In this document: one piece after another, positions 39,973-48,927 of the stretch | How positions within the stretch are numbered: position 1 is the first letter of the stretch | Layout: every line of letters begins with the position of its first letter | Source of the DNA: Oceanidesulfovibrio marinus | GTDB taxonomy: Bacteria > Desulfobacterota > Desulfovibrionia > Desulfovibrionales > Desulfovibrionaceae | Direction: 5' to 3' | Length of the DNA: 64,000 nucleotides | Assembly (NCBI RefSeq): GCF_013085545.1 | Contig: NZ_CP039543.1 | Span: 3,255,322-3,319,321, forward strand | Notes under the pieces: model-generated | What the model was told of the DNA's origin: nothing | Seen by the model: the letters and a program-made list of their open reading frames with translations, nothing else | The model's database searches: none | Program-made: the position numbers and the translations under genes

Positions 39973-42591
39973 TCAGTTGCTGCCCGCCACACCGCCAAGC
40001 TGCAGCACGGCCAGGGTCATGTCGTCCTCCAGGGGCACGCCGCGGGAGAACAGGTAGACCTCGTTGAAGACGTTCTTGACCACGGCCTCCGGGCCGTCCG
40101 CTGCGTAGCGCCGCACCACCTGCCGCAGCCGGTCCTTGCCGAACATCTCGTGCTCCGGGTTCGTGGCTTCCCAGATGCCGTCGGAGCCGATGACCACGAG
40201 CCGTCCGGGCGGCAGAGGCGGCTGCACGTTCTCCTGGTAGAGGAAGTTGGCCTCCACGCCCAGGGGCAGGCCGAAGCCGCGGAGTTCGTCAAAGCTGTCG
40301 TTCTCGATGTCGTAGATCAGGGCCGGGTCGTGGCCGGCGCGTATCCAGACCATACGCCCGCTTTTTGGCTCCACGGCCAGGAAAAAGAGGGTCATGAAGC
40401 GGCCGGACTGGCTCATGTCCTGGGCCAGGGAACGGTTCATGTCATCGACGATCTCGCTGATGGTGCCGCCACGTGCGGCGCGCATGCGCATGAAGGCGCG
40501 CGCCGAGGTCATCAGGAGGGCGGAGTCCACGCCATGGCCGGAGATGTCGCCCACGACGATGGCGATGCTGCTTTCGCCCAGGCCGAGGTCGGTGAGCACG
40601 TCCAGGTAGTCGCCGCCCACGCTCTGGCTGGCCACGGAGCGGCTGGCGATGATCAGGCCGGGCTGGATGAAGGGGCTGGCGGGCTGGAGGCTCTTCTGGA
40701 CCTCTTCGGCCAGGGCCAGGGCCTTTTTCTGCTCGGTCAGGTCGGTAACAAAGGCCACGTTGCCGATGAGCCGGCCCTTGTCATCGTTCAGGGTGTTGCC
40801 GTGCGCGAGTATGGGCACTTCCCGGCCGTCCTTGGCCACCACGGAGCCCTCGAAGGTGCGGTACTCCTGGGAGAGCAGGGTGTGGCGGTTGGCCTCCATG
40901 AACGCGGCGTGTCGCTCGGTGGCCAGGTCGAACGGCGTGAGTCCGAGAATCTCCTTGCGGGTGTAGCCCAGCATCTGGCAGTAGGCCGCGTTCACATCGG
41001 TGATTACCAGGTCGCGGTCCATGAGCAGGAAGCCCTCGCCGGCTGTCTCCACGATGCGGCGGTACTTGTACTCGCTTTTTTTCAGCTCTTTCTGGGCCAG
41101 GGCTTTCTCGGTTACGTCGTTGAGCACGCCCTGGTAGAAGCGCGGTTCGCCGTCCTCGCCGCGTTCCACCGAGGTGAGGTCGTCGATGTAACGCACATCG
41201 CCAGAGGCCGTGCGGATGCGGTAGGTCAGGTAGTATTGGTCGAGCTTCTTTTCGGCCGCCCGGGCCACATCGCGGGAGAGGCGCTCCCGGTCGTCCGGAT
41301 GCACCATGTCGACGAATTCGGTGCGTCCATTCATGAAGTCCGCGGCGCTGTAGCCGAAGCGGGAGACATTCTCCGAGACATAGAGCAGTCGGCCGTCCGT
41401 GCCGGCGGAGCGACGGAACAGGACCACCGGACTGCGCTCCACAATGGTCTTGGCCATGGCCAGGGCGATTTCCGCCTTTTTGCGCTCCGTGATGTCCACC
41501 ACGATGCCCTGGTAATGGCAGATTTCTCCGTTGGCGTCGGGTTCCGCCCTGGTCTCGTCGTGCACCCAGCGCGTCTCGCCCTGCGGTGTGAGGATGCGGT
41601 ACTCCTGGGTGTACTCGGAAGTGCGCTCGTTGGCGTGGTGATCTACCTCGGCGCGCAGCCGCTCCTTGTCGTCCGGATGGATGAGGTTGGAGAAATGCAC
41701 GCGGCCCGCGAGCATGTCCTCGGCCGTCACGCCGAAGCGGGCGATGTTCTTGGAGACGTAGAGAAGCGTTCGCTCCTCGTCGGCACTGCGCCGAAAGAGG
41801 ATCACCGGGCTCTCCTCCACGATGAGCGATGCGAGCCTGAGCGCCTCCTCGGCCTTTTCGCGCTCCTGAACCTGCTCGGTCAGAGACCGCGTCCTGTCCT
41901 CCACGCGCGCCTCAAGCTCCTCGTGCGAACGGGCCAGAGCGCGTTCGGCGCGGATGCGCGCCGTGATGTCCAGGCCGTAGACGTGCACATGGTTTTCACC
42001 GGCAACAGGTACCATGGAGAGCATGTACACGGTGTTGCCCACGGGCATTTCCACGTCCCGGCGACGGCGGGTGTGATGTGTGTCTTTCAGCTGCGGCAGA
42101 AGGCACGAGGGAACACGGTGCGGATTGTCCTCGGCCGTGCGCATGGCGTTGAGCAGGGCCATGGCCGGCGGGTTGGCGAAACGGATCTCGCCGTCCACGC
42201 TGGCGCTGAGCACCGGATGGGGGTTGTCCATTGGGTAGCGCGTTTGGGCGGCGCCGCTGTCCGGGCATGGCTCGCAGAGGGGCCGTAGCAGGGCGAGGTA
42301 GCCGCTCTCCCAGCGGTAGAGGTCGAGCACGCGTGTTTCGCCGCCAGGAGTCAGCGTGCAGGCGAGGCCTGCGCCCCCCTGCTCGGAACCCAACAAGGAG
42401 CGGACAGCCGTGGCGGCTGCCGGGTCGAAGAGGTCCGCAAGAGGGACGCCGGGCAGCTCCTGGACATTCCTGCCCGGAACCGGACCCAGAACGTTGCGAA
42501 TGACGCCGTGCTCATCGAGAAGCAATGGCACGGCTGTTGTCGATATGGTCATGGTCCCGGACAGAGAGTCGGGCGGATTCTGATTCGTCAC
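39973..42591 (-). CDS. Multi-PAS SpoIIE-type serine phosphatase
   Basis: The 872-residue protein has an N-terminal PAS-like segment, then at least three more PAS domains (about residues 240-370, 370-500 and 505-630), and a C-terminal SpoIIE/PP2C phosphatase domain (GGDYLD, GDISGHGV, GSDGIWEA, EDDMTL). Two middle PAS domains look like a recent duplication (FRRSA...LLYVS-N--RFG in both). These phosphatases act on anti-sigma-factor antagonists. The start is GTG 42591 or ATG 42552; neither has a strong ribosome-binding site. Signal unknown. Confidence 0.88.
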   Translation of the reverse strand: MTNQNPPDSLSGTMTISTTAVPLLLDEHGVIRNVLGPVPGRNVQELPGVPLADLFDPAAATAVRSLLGSEQGGAGLACTLTPGGETRVLDLYRWESGYLALLRPLCEPCPDSGAAQTRYPMDNPHPVLSASVDGEIRFANPPAMALLNAMRTAEDNPHRVPSCLLPQLKDTHHTRRRRDVEMPVGNTVYMLSMVPVAGENHVHVYGLDITARIRAERALARSHEELEARVEDRTRSLTEQVQEREKAEEALRLASLIVEESPVILFRRSADEERTLLYVSKNIARFGVTAEDMLAGRVHFSNLIHPDDKERLRAEVDHHANERTSEYTQEYRILTPQGETRWVHDETRAEPDANGEICHYQGIVVDITERKKAEIALAMAKTIVERSPVVLFRRSAGTDGRLLYVSENVSRFGYSAADFMNGRTEFVDMVHPDDRERLSRDVARAAEKKLDQYYLTYRIRTASGDVRYIDDLTSVERGEDGEPRFYQGVLNDVTEKALAQKELKKSEYKYRRIVETAGEGFLLMDRDLVITDVNAAYCQMLGYTRKEILGLTPFDLATERHAAFMEANRHTLLSQEYRTFEGSVVAKDGREVPILAHGNTLNDDKGRLIGNVAFVTDLTEQKKALALAEEVQKSLQPASPFIQPGLIIASRSVASQSVGGDYLDVLTDLGLGESSIAIVVGDISGHGVDSALLMTSARAFMRMRAARGGTISEIVDDMNRSLAQDMSQSGRFMTLFFLAVEPKSGRMVWIRAGHDPALIYDIENDSFDELRGFGLPLGVEANFLYQENVQPPLPPGRLVVIGSDGIWEATNPEHEMFGKDRLRQVVRRYAADGPEAVVKNVFNEVYLFSRGVPLEDDMTLAVLQLGGVAGSN

Positions 42592-42670
42592 GGCTGTGCC
42601 CCTGGACGTTTGCAGCAGCGTCGCGCCGCATCGCCGGGGTTCGGACGAAGGCGCAGGCCGCTCGGAGGTG

Positions 42671-43246
42671 TTACTCGCCGTTGCGCATGCACGCCCGGCC
42701 CGAGGAGAAGGCCTGTCCGATCTGGTCGCCTACGGTGTAGTAGCGACGGGAGCCGGGGGCGAAGATGATCGGTTTGATCTTGGCCATGTCGGCGTGGGAG
42801 CCGTCCACGAACTGCTCCTGCACCTTTACGTCCTTGATCTCGCCGATGAAGAGGGTGTGCAGGCCGATCTCCACAGGCTTGATCAGGCTGCATTCCAGCA
42901 CCAAGGGGAACTCGGCCACGTACGGCGCGTCCACCAGGTCGCTCTTCTGGGGCGTCAGCCCGGTAACCTTGAACTTGTCGGCGTCCTTGCCGGAGACCAT
43001 GCCCACGTAGTCGCTTTTCTCCATGAACTCCGTGCTGGGCACGTTCACGGTAAAGGCCTTGTTGCGCATGATGTTGTGGTAGGTGGCCGTGGCCTTTCGC
43101 AGTGAGACCTGCACGCATGGCGGATCGGAACAGCAGATGCCGCCCCACGCCGCTGTCATCATATTGGGCCGGTCGTCTTCGAAATACGTGCCGATGACCC
43201 ACACCGGAGCGGGCTGGGCCAGTGGCTTCGCGCCGAGAGAACGCAT
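42671..43246 (-). CDS. Flavin reductase-like protein (flavoredoxin type)
   Basis: The 191-residue protein matches the FMN-binding flavin reductase-like domain and resembles flavoredoxin of Desulfovibrio gigas in length and motifs (PNMMTAAWGGICCSDPPCVQVSLRK near the N-terminus is the FMN-binding region). Flavoredoxin carries electrons in sulfur reduction. The ATG at 43246 has an AGGAG site. Single gene. Confidence 0.88.
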   Translation of the reverse strand: MRSLGAKPLAQPAPVWVIGTYFEDDRPNMMTAAWGGICCSDPPCVQVSLRKATATYHNIMRNKAFTVNVPSTEFMEKSDYVGMVSGKDADKFKVTGLTPQKSDLVDAPYVAEFPLVLECSLIKPVEIGLHTLFIGEIKDVKVQEQFVDGSHADMAKIKPIIFAPGSRRYYTVGDQIGQAFSSGRACMRNGE

Positions 43247-43328
43247 GTTTGTACTCCTTCAGTCGTTGGAAAGTTCATTGACGTATATTTTACCAATATC
43301 GTGTTTTTGCGGGTTGCACCAGAGGGCG

Positions 43329-43361
43329 GAAAAAAAGAGCCGTCTCGGCGATCAAGACGGC
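43329..43361 (-). terminator. Rho-independent terminator of the MRJP-like gene
   Basis: GCCGTCT (43339-43345) and AGACGGC (43355-43361) form a stem followed on the minus strand by CTCTTTTTTT. Confidence 0.85.
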
Positions 43362-43387
43362 CTGTATACGCGCTGGCGAGGCCTTTG

Positions 43388-44563
43388 TCAGCGACCCGGA
43401 GCCGTCTTGCCCAGCGCGGGAAAACGCACCACATAGAATGGCGGAGTGGCGCTGTTGGTCCCGCCGGAAAGCATGGCCGAGCGGTGGAGCTTGTTCACGG
43501 TGCCGTAGATGTAGCCGTCCGCGCCGTTGGCCAGACCGTCCACCCAGTCCAGCAGGGAGGGGTCGCGGTAGAGGATGCGGTACTTGTCCGTCGTATCCAG
43601 CACGCCCACGGCGGCGTTGCCGATGTCGGTTATGTAGATGTTCCCGTCCGCGTCCATGGTGATGCCGTCGCACGGCGCCTTGGGGCCGTACTTCTCCACG
43701 CGCTTTTCCAGGGATTCTTCCGTCCGCTTGCCGGCAAAGACCTCGGCAAGATCGCTGGTGCGGACGCGGTAGAGGGAGGTCCCGTGCATGGGACCGTAGT
43801 AGAGCCAGTCGTACGAGGCGTCGATGGTGATGGGGTCCACCGGAACCTTCCACTCCTCGACGCCGCCGCCAGGACCGATGCGCGTCACTGTTCGGCCGGT
43901 CTCGAACTCGATGGTCACGTTCTGGTCGGCAAGCACGGACTCGTGGCCGACAAGCACGCGTTTCATAGCGCCGGTTTCCATGTCTACGATCAGGAGGGCG
44001 GATTGGAGGTCGCCGGCCGCGTCCGTGATGTAGATGAGACCGTGCTTCGGGTCCACGGCCAGGTCGTTGAGGAAAGAGTATCCCACCCCCTCCGGCTTGG
44101 GCAGGGAGAAGGAGTGGACGAGCTTCTCGTGCACGGTGTCCCAGGCAACGAGCTTGGGCGTGCTGGAGTCGCCGCCGTTGTCCAACATCCACAGCACGCC
44201 GTCTGGATCGCTCTGGATGCCGAGCACGGCCTGCAGGCCCACGCCGCTGTCTTGGTTGGGCGCGGAGGCCCAGGCAGCGGTGGGATAGGGTACGGGCTCG
44301 CCGTTCACCAGCTCCACCACGCGCACGTGCGGGCTGAAGAACTGGTGCAGTGACAGGAAGATGCGGCCCTGCGGCGTGACGGCGATGTTGCCCGGCGCCT
44401 CGTTGAGCATGGCCACGATCTTCAGGGAGGAAGGGTCGGGCAGGGGTTGCGTGGCGACCACGGCGGCGCCGGCCGGTCCCTTGTCTTCCATTGTAAAGAA
44501 GATGAAGACGAAGATCGCCAGAATAAGGATGATGCCGATTGTAACGCCGCGTGCGGAGCGCAT
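43388..44563 (-). CDS. Exported MRJP/yellow-like beta-propeller protein
   Basis: The 391-residue protein has an N-terminal uncleaved signal/membrane segment (about residues 8-28) and then a propeller of repeated strand blades with WMLDNGGDS and FLNDLAVDP motifs typical of the major royal jelly protein (yellow) family, related to SMP-30 fold. It is probably anchored outside the cytoplasmic membrane. Bacterial members have no assigned role. The ATG at 44563 follows GGAGG; a GTG at 44578 lies on that site and is rejected. Confidence 0.78.
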   Translation of the reverse strand: MRSARGVTIGIILILAIFVFIFFTMEDKGPAGAAVVATQPLPDPSSLKIVAMLNEAPGNIAVTPQGRIFLSLHQFFSPHVRVVELVNGEPVPYPTAAWASAPNQDSGVGLQAVLGIQSDPDGVLWMLDNGGDSSTPKLVAWDTVHEKLVHSFSLPKPEGVGYSFLNDLAVDPKHGLIYITDAAGDLQSALLIVDMETGAMKRVLVGHESVLADQNVTIEFETGRTVTRIGPGGGVEEWKVPVDPITIDASYDWLYYGPMHGTSLYRVRTSDLAEVFAGKRTEESLEKRVEKYGPKAPCDGITMDADGNIYITDIGNAAVGVLDTTDKYRILYRDPSLLDWVDGLANGADGYIYGTVNKLHRSAMLSGGTNSATPPFYVVRFPALGKTAPGR

Positions 44564-44697
44564 GGGGGAGTCCTCCACCTGGAGCTTCCGCCGGGCAAGA
44601 AAACGTTCGCCCGGCCTTAATGTGAAAAACCATACACATATTGGGGCCGGAACGGAATGCGCTTACTGAATTTTAACAAATCATTGACGAAGCTCGG

Positions 44698-46278
44698 CTA
44701 CTTCTCCCCCCAGCCACCGCCTCCGGGCGTCTCCATGCGGATGCGGTCGCCGGCGTGCAGGCATGCGTTGAACTTGCCGGGCTGCTCATCCAGCACCTCT
44801 GTGCCGTCCTGACGGCGGATGATCACGTTGCGGCCCTTGCCGCCGGCCTCGCCGCCCTGCAGGCCGTAGGGGCCGATGCGCCGGCGCTCCGAGAGCACGG
44901 TGGCCTCGGCGTCGGCCGTGAGCTCTATCTCCCGCACCATGCCGTTGCCGCCCGTGTGCGCGCCCGCCCCGCCGGAGCCGCGGCGGATGCCATACTCCCG
45001 CACCAGGAAGGGGTAGGCGTACTCCATGGCCTCCACCGGCGTGTTCAGGGTGTTGGTCATGTGCGAGTGCACGGCGGACTCGCCGTCGGCGTGCCTGGTA
45101 GCACCCATGCCGCCGCCCAGGGTCTCGTAGTAGGCAAAGGGCCGGTCCTTGTGCGGATCGTACCCGCCGATGGTGATGTTGTTCATGGTGCCCTGGCTGG
45201 CCGCGGGCATGGCCTGGGGCAGCGCCTGGGCCAGCGCGCCCAGAATCACGTCCACGATGCGCTGCGAGGTCTCCACGTTGCCGCCGGCAACGGCAGCCGG
45301 GAACCTGGCGTCCACAATGGTGCCGGGCTGGGTGACCACGGTGAGCGGCCGCAGGCAGCCGGCGTTGGTGGAGATGTTCTCCGTGATCAGCGCGCGGAAT
45401 ACGTAGAGTACGGCCGAAAGGGTGATGGCGCGTACGGCGTTTACGCTGCCCTGCACCTGCGGGCCCGAGGCCGAGAAGTCCAGCGTGGCGGTGTCACCCT
45501 GCACGGAGAGCAGACAGCGGATGGGCACGAGCTCGTCCGTGATGCCGTCGGAGTCCATGAAGTCCTCGAACTCGTACTCGCCGTCCGGAATGCGAGATAC
45601 TGCCGTGCGAGTCACGGTCTCGGCATAGTCCAAGAGCACGTCGGCGTACTGCTGCACCACGTCCAGCCCGTACTTGGCGATGAGCTCCTGGGCGCGCTTC
45701 ACGCCCGTGACGTTGGCCATGACCTGGGCCGCAAAGTCGCCCTCGCGCTCCTGCGGCGTGCGCAGATTGTTCAGGAAGAATATCAGCAGCGGCTGCACGA
45801 TCTCCCCGCCCTTCACGAAGGTGAGCGGCGGAATGATGATGCCCTCCTGGAAGATGGAGGTGGACAGGGGCATGGAGCCGGCCGAGATGCCGCCCACGTC
45901 GGCGTGGTGCGCGCGGTTGGCCACGTAGAACGAGGGCTCGGTGGCCTCGTCATCCGCAAACACCGGGGCAACCAGGGTGATGTCCGGCAGGTGCGTGCCG
46001 CCCTTGAACGGGTCATTGAGGATGACCATGTCCCCGCGCTCCATGGGTTGCGCGGCAATGGCCGCCTGCACGGAAAGCGGCATGGAGCCCAGATGCACCG
46101 GAATGTGAGCGGCCTGGGCGATCATCTCCCCCTGCGCGTCGAACAGGGCGCAGGAAAAGTCCCGCCGCTCCTTGATGTTCGGGGAAAAGCCCGTGCGCAT
46201 CAGGGTCATGCCCATCTCTTCGCAGATGGAGGCGAAGCGGTTCTTGAAGACTTCGATGAGTATGGGGTTCACGTCCAT
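44698..46278 (-). CDS. hyuB: Hydantoinase B/oxoprolinase-type subunit
   Basis: The 526-residue protein is a HyuB-family subunit (NDPFKGGTHLPDI and a glycine-rich C-terminus including GGGGWGEK). With HyuA it hydrolyses N-methylhydantoin or 5-oxoproline-like substrates in an ATP-dependent way, or acts in related carboxylation. It lies 18 bp downstream of hyuA on the same strand. Substrate is not evident from neighbours. The ATG at 46278 is preferred over an earlier start. Confidence 0.9.
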   Translation of the reverse strand: MDVNPILIEVFKNRFASICEEMGMTLMRTGFSPNIKERRDFSCALFDAQGEMIAQAAHIPVHLGSMPLSVQAAIAAQPMERGDMVILNDPFKGGTHLPDITLVAPVFADDEATEPSFYVANRAHHADVGGISAGSMPLSTSIFQEGIIIPPLTFVKGGEIVQPLLIFFLNNLRTPQEREGDFAAQVMANVTGVKRAQELIAKYGLDVVQQYADVLLDYAETVTRTAVSRIPDGEYEFEDFMDSDGITDELVPIRCLLSVQGDTATLDFSASGPQVQGSVNAVRAITLSAVLYVFRALITENISTNAGCLRPLTVVTQPGTIVDARFPAAVAGGNVETSQRIVDVILGALAQALPQAMPAASQGTMNNITIGGYDPHKDRPFAYYETLGGGMGATRHADGESAVHSHMTNTLNTPVEAMEYAYPFLVREYGIRRGSGGAGAHTGGNGMVREIELTADAEATVLSERRRIGPYGLQGGEAGGKGRNVIIRRQDGTEVLDEQPGKFNACLHAGDRIRMETPGGGGWGEK

Positions 46279-46296
46279 TATCGTGCTCCGCAATCG

Positions 46297-48288
46297 TTAG
46301 GAGATGGTCAGGATCAGGTTCTCGTACTCGTCCACCACGGCCGTGGCGTACGGCGGCACCAGCAGGGTGGAGGTGTACTCCACGAGCACGGCCGGGCCCG
46401 GAATGACGTTGCCGGCCTTCAGCTCCTCGCGTCGGTACACGCGGGTGGGCAGGGCCACATCATCGAAGATGACCTCGCGTTCGCCCAGGTCCGCGGCCTC
46501 GGGGGGCGTCTCGCCGGCCAGCTCCATCTTGGCGAAGGTGGGCTTGATGGGCGTGCCGCGGGCCCGCAGCCGCACGTTGACCACCTGCACGGGCTTGGCC
46601 TGGTTGCGGTAGCCGTAGGTGCGCTCGTGCAGCTCGTGGAACGCCTCCACCACGGTGTCGATGTCCGCGGCGTCGGGATCGAACGGCGTGAGGATCTCAT
46701 AGGACTGCCCCTCGTAGCGCATGTCCAGGTAGCGCTCGAAGGTCATGCGCTCCGGCTCCACGCCCTCGGCCGCGAGGTCTTCGGAGCCGCGCGCCTCCAG
46801 CGGAGCCAGGGCCTCGGAGATGGTGGCAGGCGTGCATGCCGCGGCCTCGAACATCACCGTGTGCGAGTAGTCCTTGACGATGTCGGCCAGCAGCATGCCC
46901 ACGGCCGAGAGGATGCCGGGATTCTTGGGGATGAAGACCTTTTCCATGTTCAGGAGCTTGGCCAGGGAGGCGGCGTGCAGGCCACCGGCTCCTCCAAAGG
47001 AGAAGAGCGTGAACTCCCGCGGGTCGAAGCCGCGCTCCACGCTGATCACGCGGATGGCGCGCTCCATGTTCGCGTTGGCCACGGCCAGGATGCCCTCGGC
47101 CAGCTCCACCGGCGTCAGGCCCAGCTTGGCTGACATCTCGGCAAAGGGCTTGTCCAACGCCTTGAGATCCAGCTCCATGTTCCCGCCCAGGAAGTGCTCC
47201 GGAATGAGCCGGCCCAGGAAAAGGTTGGCGTCCGTCACCGTGATGTCCGAGCCCTTGCCGTAGCAGATGGGGCCCGGGTCGGCGCCTGCGGACTCCGGCC
47301 CCACGGTCAGGGAGCCGCCGGCGTCCACAGCCGCGATGGAGCCGCCGCCCGCACCCACGGTGTGGATGTCAATCATCGGCGTCTTCACCGGGTAGCCGGA
47401 GATGGAGGACTCCATGGTCAGGGAGAGCGCGCCGTCCATGAGCGCCACGTCCGAGGAGGTGCCGCCCATGTCGAAGGTGATGAGCTTGGGGTGGCCGGCC
47501 AGGGTGCCGATCTCCAGCGCGCCCACCACGCCGCCGGCCGGGCCGGAGAGGATGGTGCGCACGGACTCGTGCATGGCCGTGGCCGCGGAGATGGAGCCGC
47601 CGTTGGACTGCATGATGCGCAGGGAGTCTCCCTCGAAGAGCCGGTCCTCCAGGAAGGAGAGGTAGCGATGCATCTTGGGCGAGACGTAGGCGTTGACCAC
47701 GGTGGTGGACATGCGCTCGAACTCGCGGAACTCGCTGACGATCTCGTGCGAGAGGGAGACGGGGATGCCGAGCTCTGCCAGGGCCTGCCCCAGGCGCTGC
47801 TCGTGCTCGGGCCGGGCAAAGGAGAAGAGCAGGCATACGGCCACGGACTCTGCGCCGGACTCGCGCACCAGATCGGCCACGCGCTTGGCGTCCTCCTCGG
47901 TGAGCGGCTCCAGCTCTTCGCCGGCGGAGTTGATGCGGCCCGGCGCGCCGAAGCGCAGCTCCTCCGGCACGATGGGCGACTCGTGGCGATAGGCGAGGTC
48001 GTACAGCCGCGAGCGGTTCTGCCGGCCGATGACGATGACGTCCGTGAAGCGGTCGTTGGTGACCAGGGCGGTGCGCACGCCCTTGCGTTCGAGGATCGCG
48101 TTGGTAGCCACTGTGGAGCCGTGGACGACCATGCGGCCCGCATCCGGCGCCACGGCGGCCAGGCCGGCGAGCACGGCCTCGGCCGGGTTGGACGGGGTGG
48201 AAAGCAGCTTGTGAACTTTCCACGCCTCGCCGTCCTTATAGATGAGATCGGTGAACGTGCCACCGGTGTCGACGCCGATGATGCGCAT
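46297..48288 (-). CDS. hyuA: Hydantoinase A/oxoprolinase-type subunit
   Basis: The 663-residue protein has the HyuA ATP-binding motif GVDTGGTFTD at its N-terminus and FDMGGTSSDVALMDG mid-sequence. It forms the partner of HyuB just downstream. The start at 48288 follows GGAGG at good spacing; an extended frame adds 92 unrelated residues. The pair appears as an isolated two-gene operon. Confidence 0.92.
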   Translation of the reverse strand: MRIIGVDTGGTFTDLIYKDGEAWKVHKLLSTPSNPAEAVLAGLAAVAPDAGRMVVHGSTVATNAILERKGVRTALVTNDRFTDVIVIGRQNRSRLYDLAYRHESPIVPEELRFGAPGRINSAGEELEPLTEEDAKRVADLVRESGAESVAVCLLFSFARPEHEQRLGQALAELGIPVSLSHEIVSEFREFERMSTTVVNAYVSPKMHRYLSFLEDRLFEGDSLRIMQSNGGSISAATAMHESVRTILSGPAGGVVGALEIGTLAGHPKLITFDMGGTSSDVALMDGALSLTMESSISGYPVKTPMIDIHTVGAGGGSIAAVDAGGSLTVGPESAGADPGPICYGKGSDITVTDANLFLGRLIPEHFLGGNMELDLKALDKPFAEMSAKLGLTPVELAEGILAVANANMERAIRVISVERGFDPREFTLFSFGGAGGLHAASLAKLLNMEKVFIPKNPGILSAVGMLLADIVKDYSHTVMFEAAACTPATISEALAPLEARGSEDLAAEGVEPERMTFERYLDMRYEGQSYEILTPFDPDAADIDTVVEAFHELHERTYGYRNQAKPVQVVNVRLRARGTPIKPTFAKMELAGETPPEAADLGEREVIFDDVALPTRVYRREELKAGNVIPGPAVLVEYTSTLLVPPYATAVVDEYENLILTIS

Positions 48289-48651
48289 GGAGCCTCCTTC
48301 AACAAGAACGTGAATCACGAAAAAGCGCGTTGGAATTACAGCGTTGCGGAGGATGGAAGATTGCAGAATGGCGGCCGGAGAGCAAGTGCGGAGAAGGGAC
48401 GGGGCTCTGTTTCCTGGCGAATATCCGGAAAGCGAGGAGCGACGGGATTCCGTCGTTGAAATTATTATTCTGTTCAGTTTTCTTAAATCTACGCCGAAGA
48501 AAGTATGGATTTCAGGAGAGTAGGAAACGTTGCACGGAGATTGCAATAATGGCGTGCAGCACAAGGGATACGGCGAGTATTGGCGTTTTTTAACGTGACA
48601 GCCGCGTCGTACTTGAGTAGCAATCCGGCGCGAAGTCAGACCGCTATTCTC

Positions 48652-48667
48652 TTGAACGAATGTTCAA
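48652..48667. promoter_or_regulatory. 16-bp operator-like palindrome TTGAAC-GAAT-GTTCAA
   Basis: TTGAACGAATGTTCAA is a perfect inverted repeat with a four-base centre, resembling GAAC-N4-GTTC LexA-type boxes known from other phyla. It lies in the divergent hyuA/peptidase region. Confidence 0.5.
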
Positions 48668-48843
48668 AAGCGCACAGTTTGGGTACATCAGATCTTCGAG
48701 GTGTTTTTTCAACGTGTAATTTCAGGTTGATAAGCCGCATCATTTCCTGTTGAATCGGGTACGCGGCGATAGCGAGATTTTCTAGACAATTTTTTAATAA
48801 AATCTATTTTTTCTTTAACTACCCTGGACCTTTCTACAAAAAA

Positions 48844-48910
48844 GTTGTACTGCGAAGGAAGTCTAATAGAGGTCTATAGGGATTTTGTACAACCAGAGTC
48901 CTCCTTCGCA
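48844..48910 (+). promoter_or_regulatory. Interleaved inverted repeats in the M23 peptidase leader
   Basis: GTTGTAC (48844-48850) pairs with GTACAAC (48887-48893), and TGCGAAGGA (48851-48859) pairs with TCCTTCGCA (48902-48910). The order A-B-A'-B' is that of a pseudoknot or of two mutually exclusive hairpins, ending 17 bp before the peptidase start. Confidence 0.5.
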
Positions 48911-48927
48911 ACGAACAGAGGCGACCC

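Larger units (their letters stand above)
48289..48927. other. 639-bp intergenic region between hyuA and the M23 peptidase
   Basis: No gene was seen. The region is divergent (hyuA left, peptidase right), becomes AT-rich after 48,700, and holds a GAAC-N4-GTTC palindrome at 48652-48667 and an interleaved double inverted repeat at 48844-48910. Confidence 0.6.
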
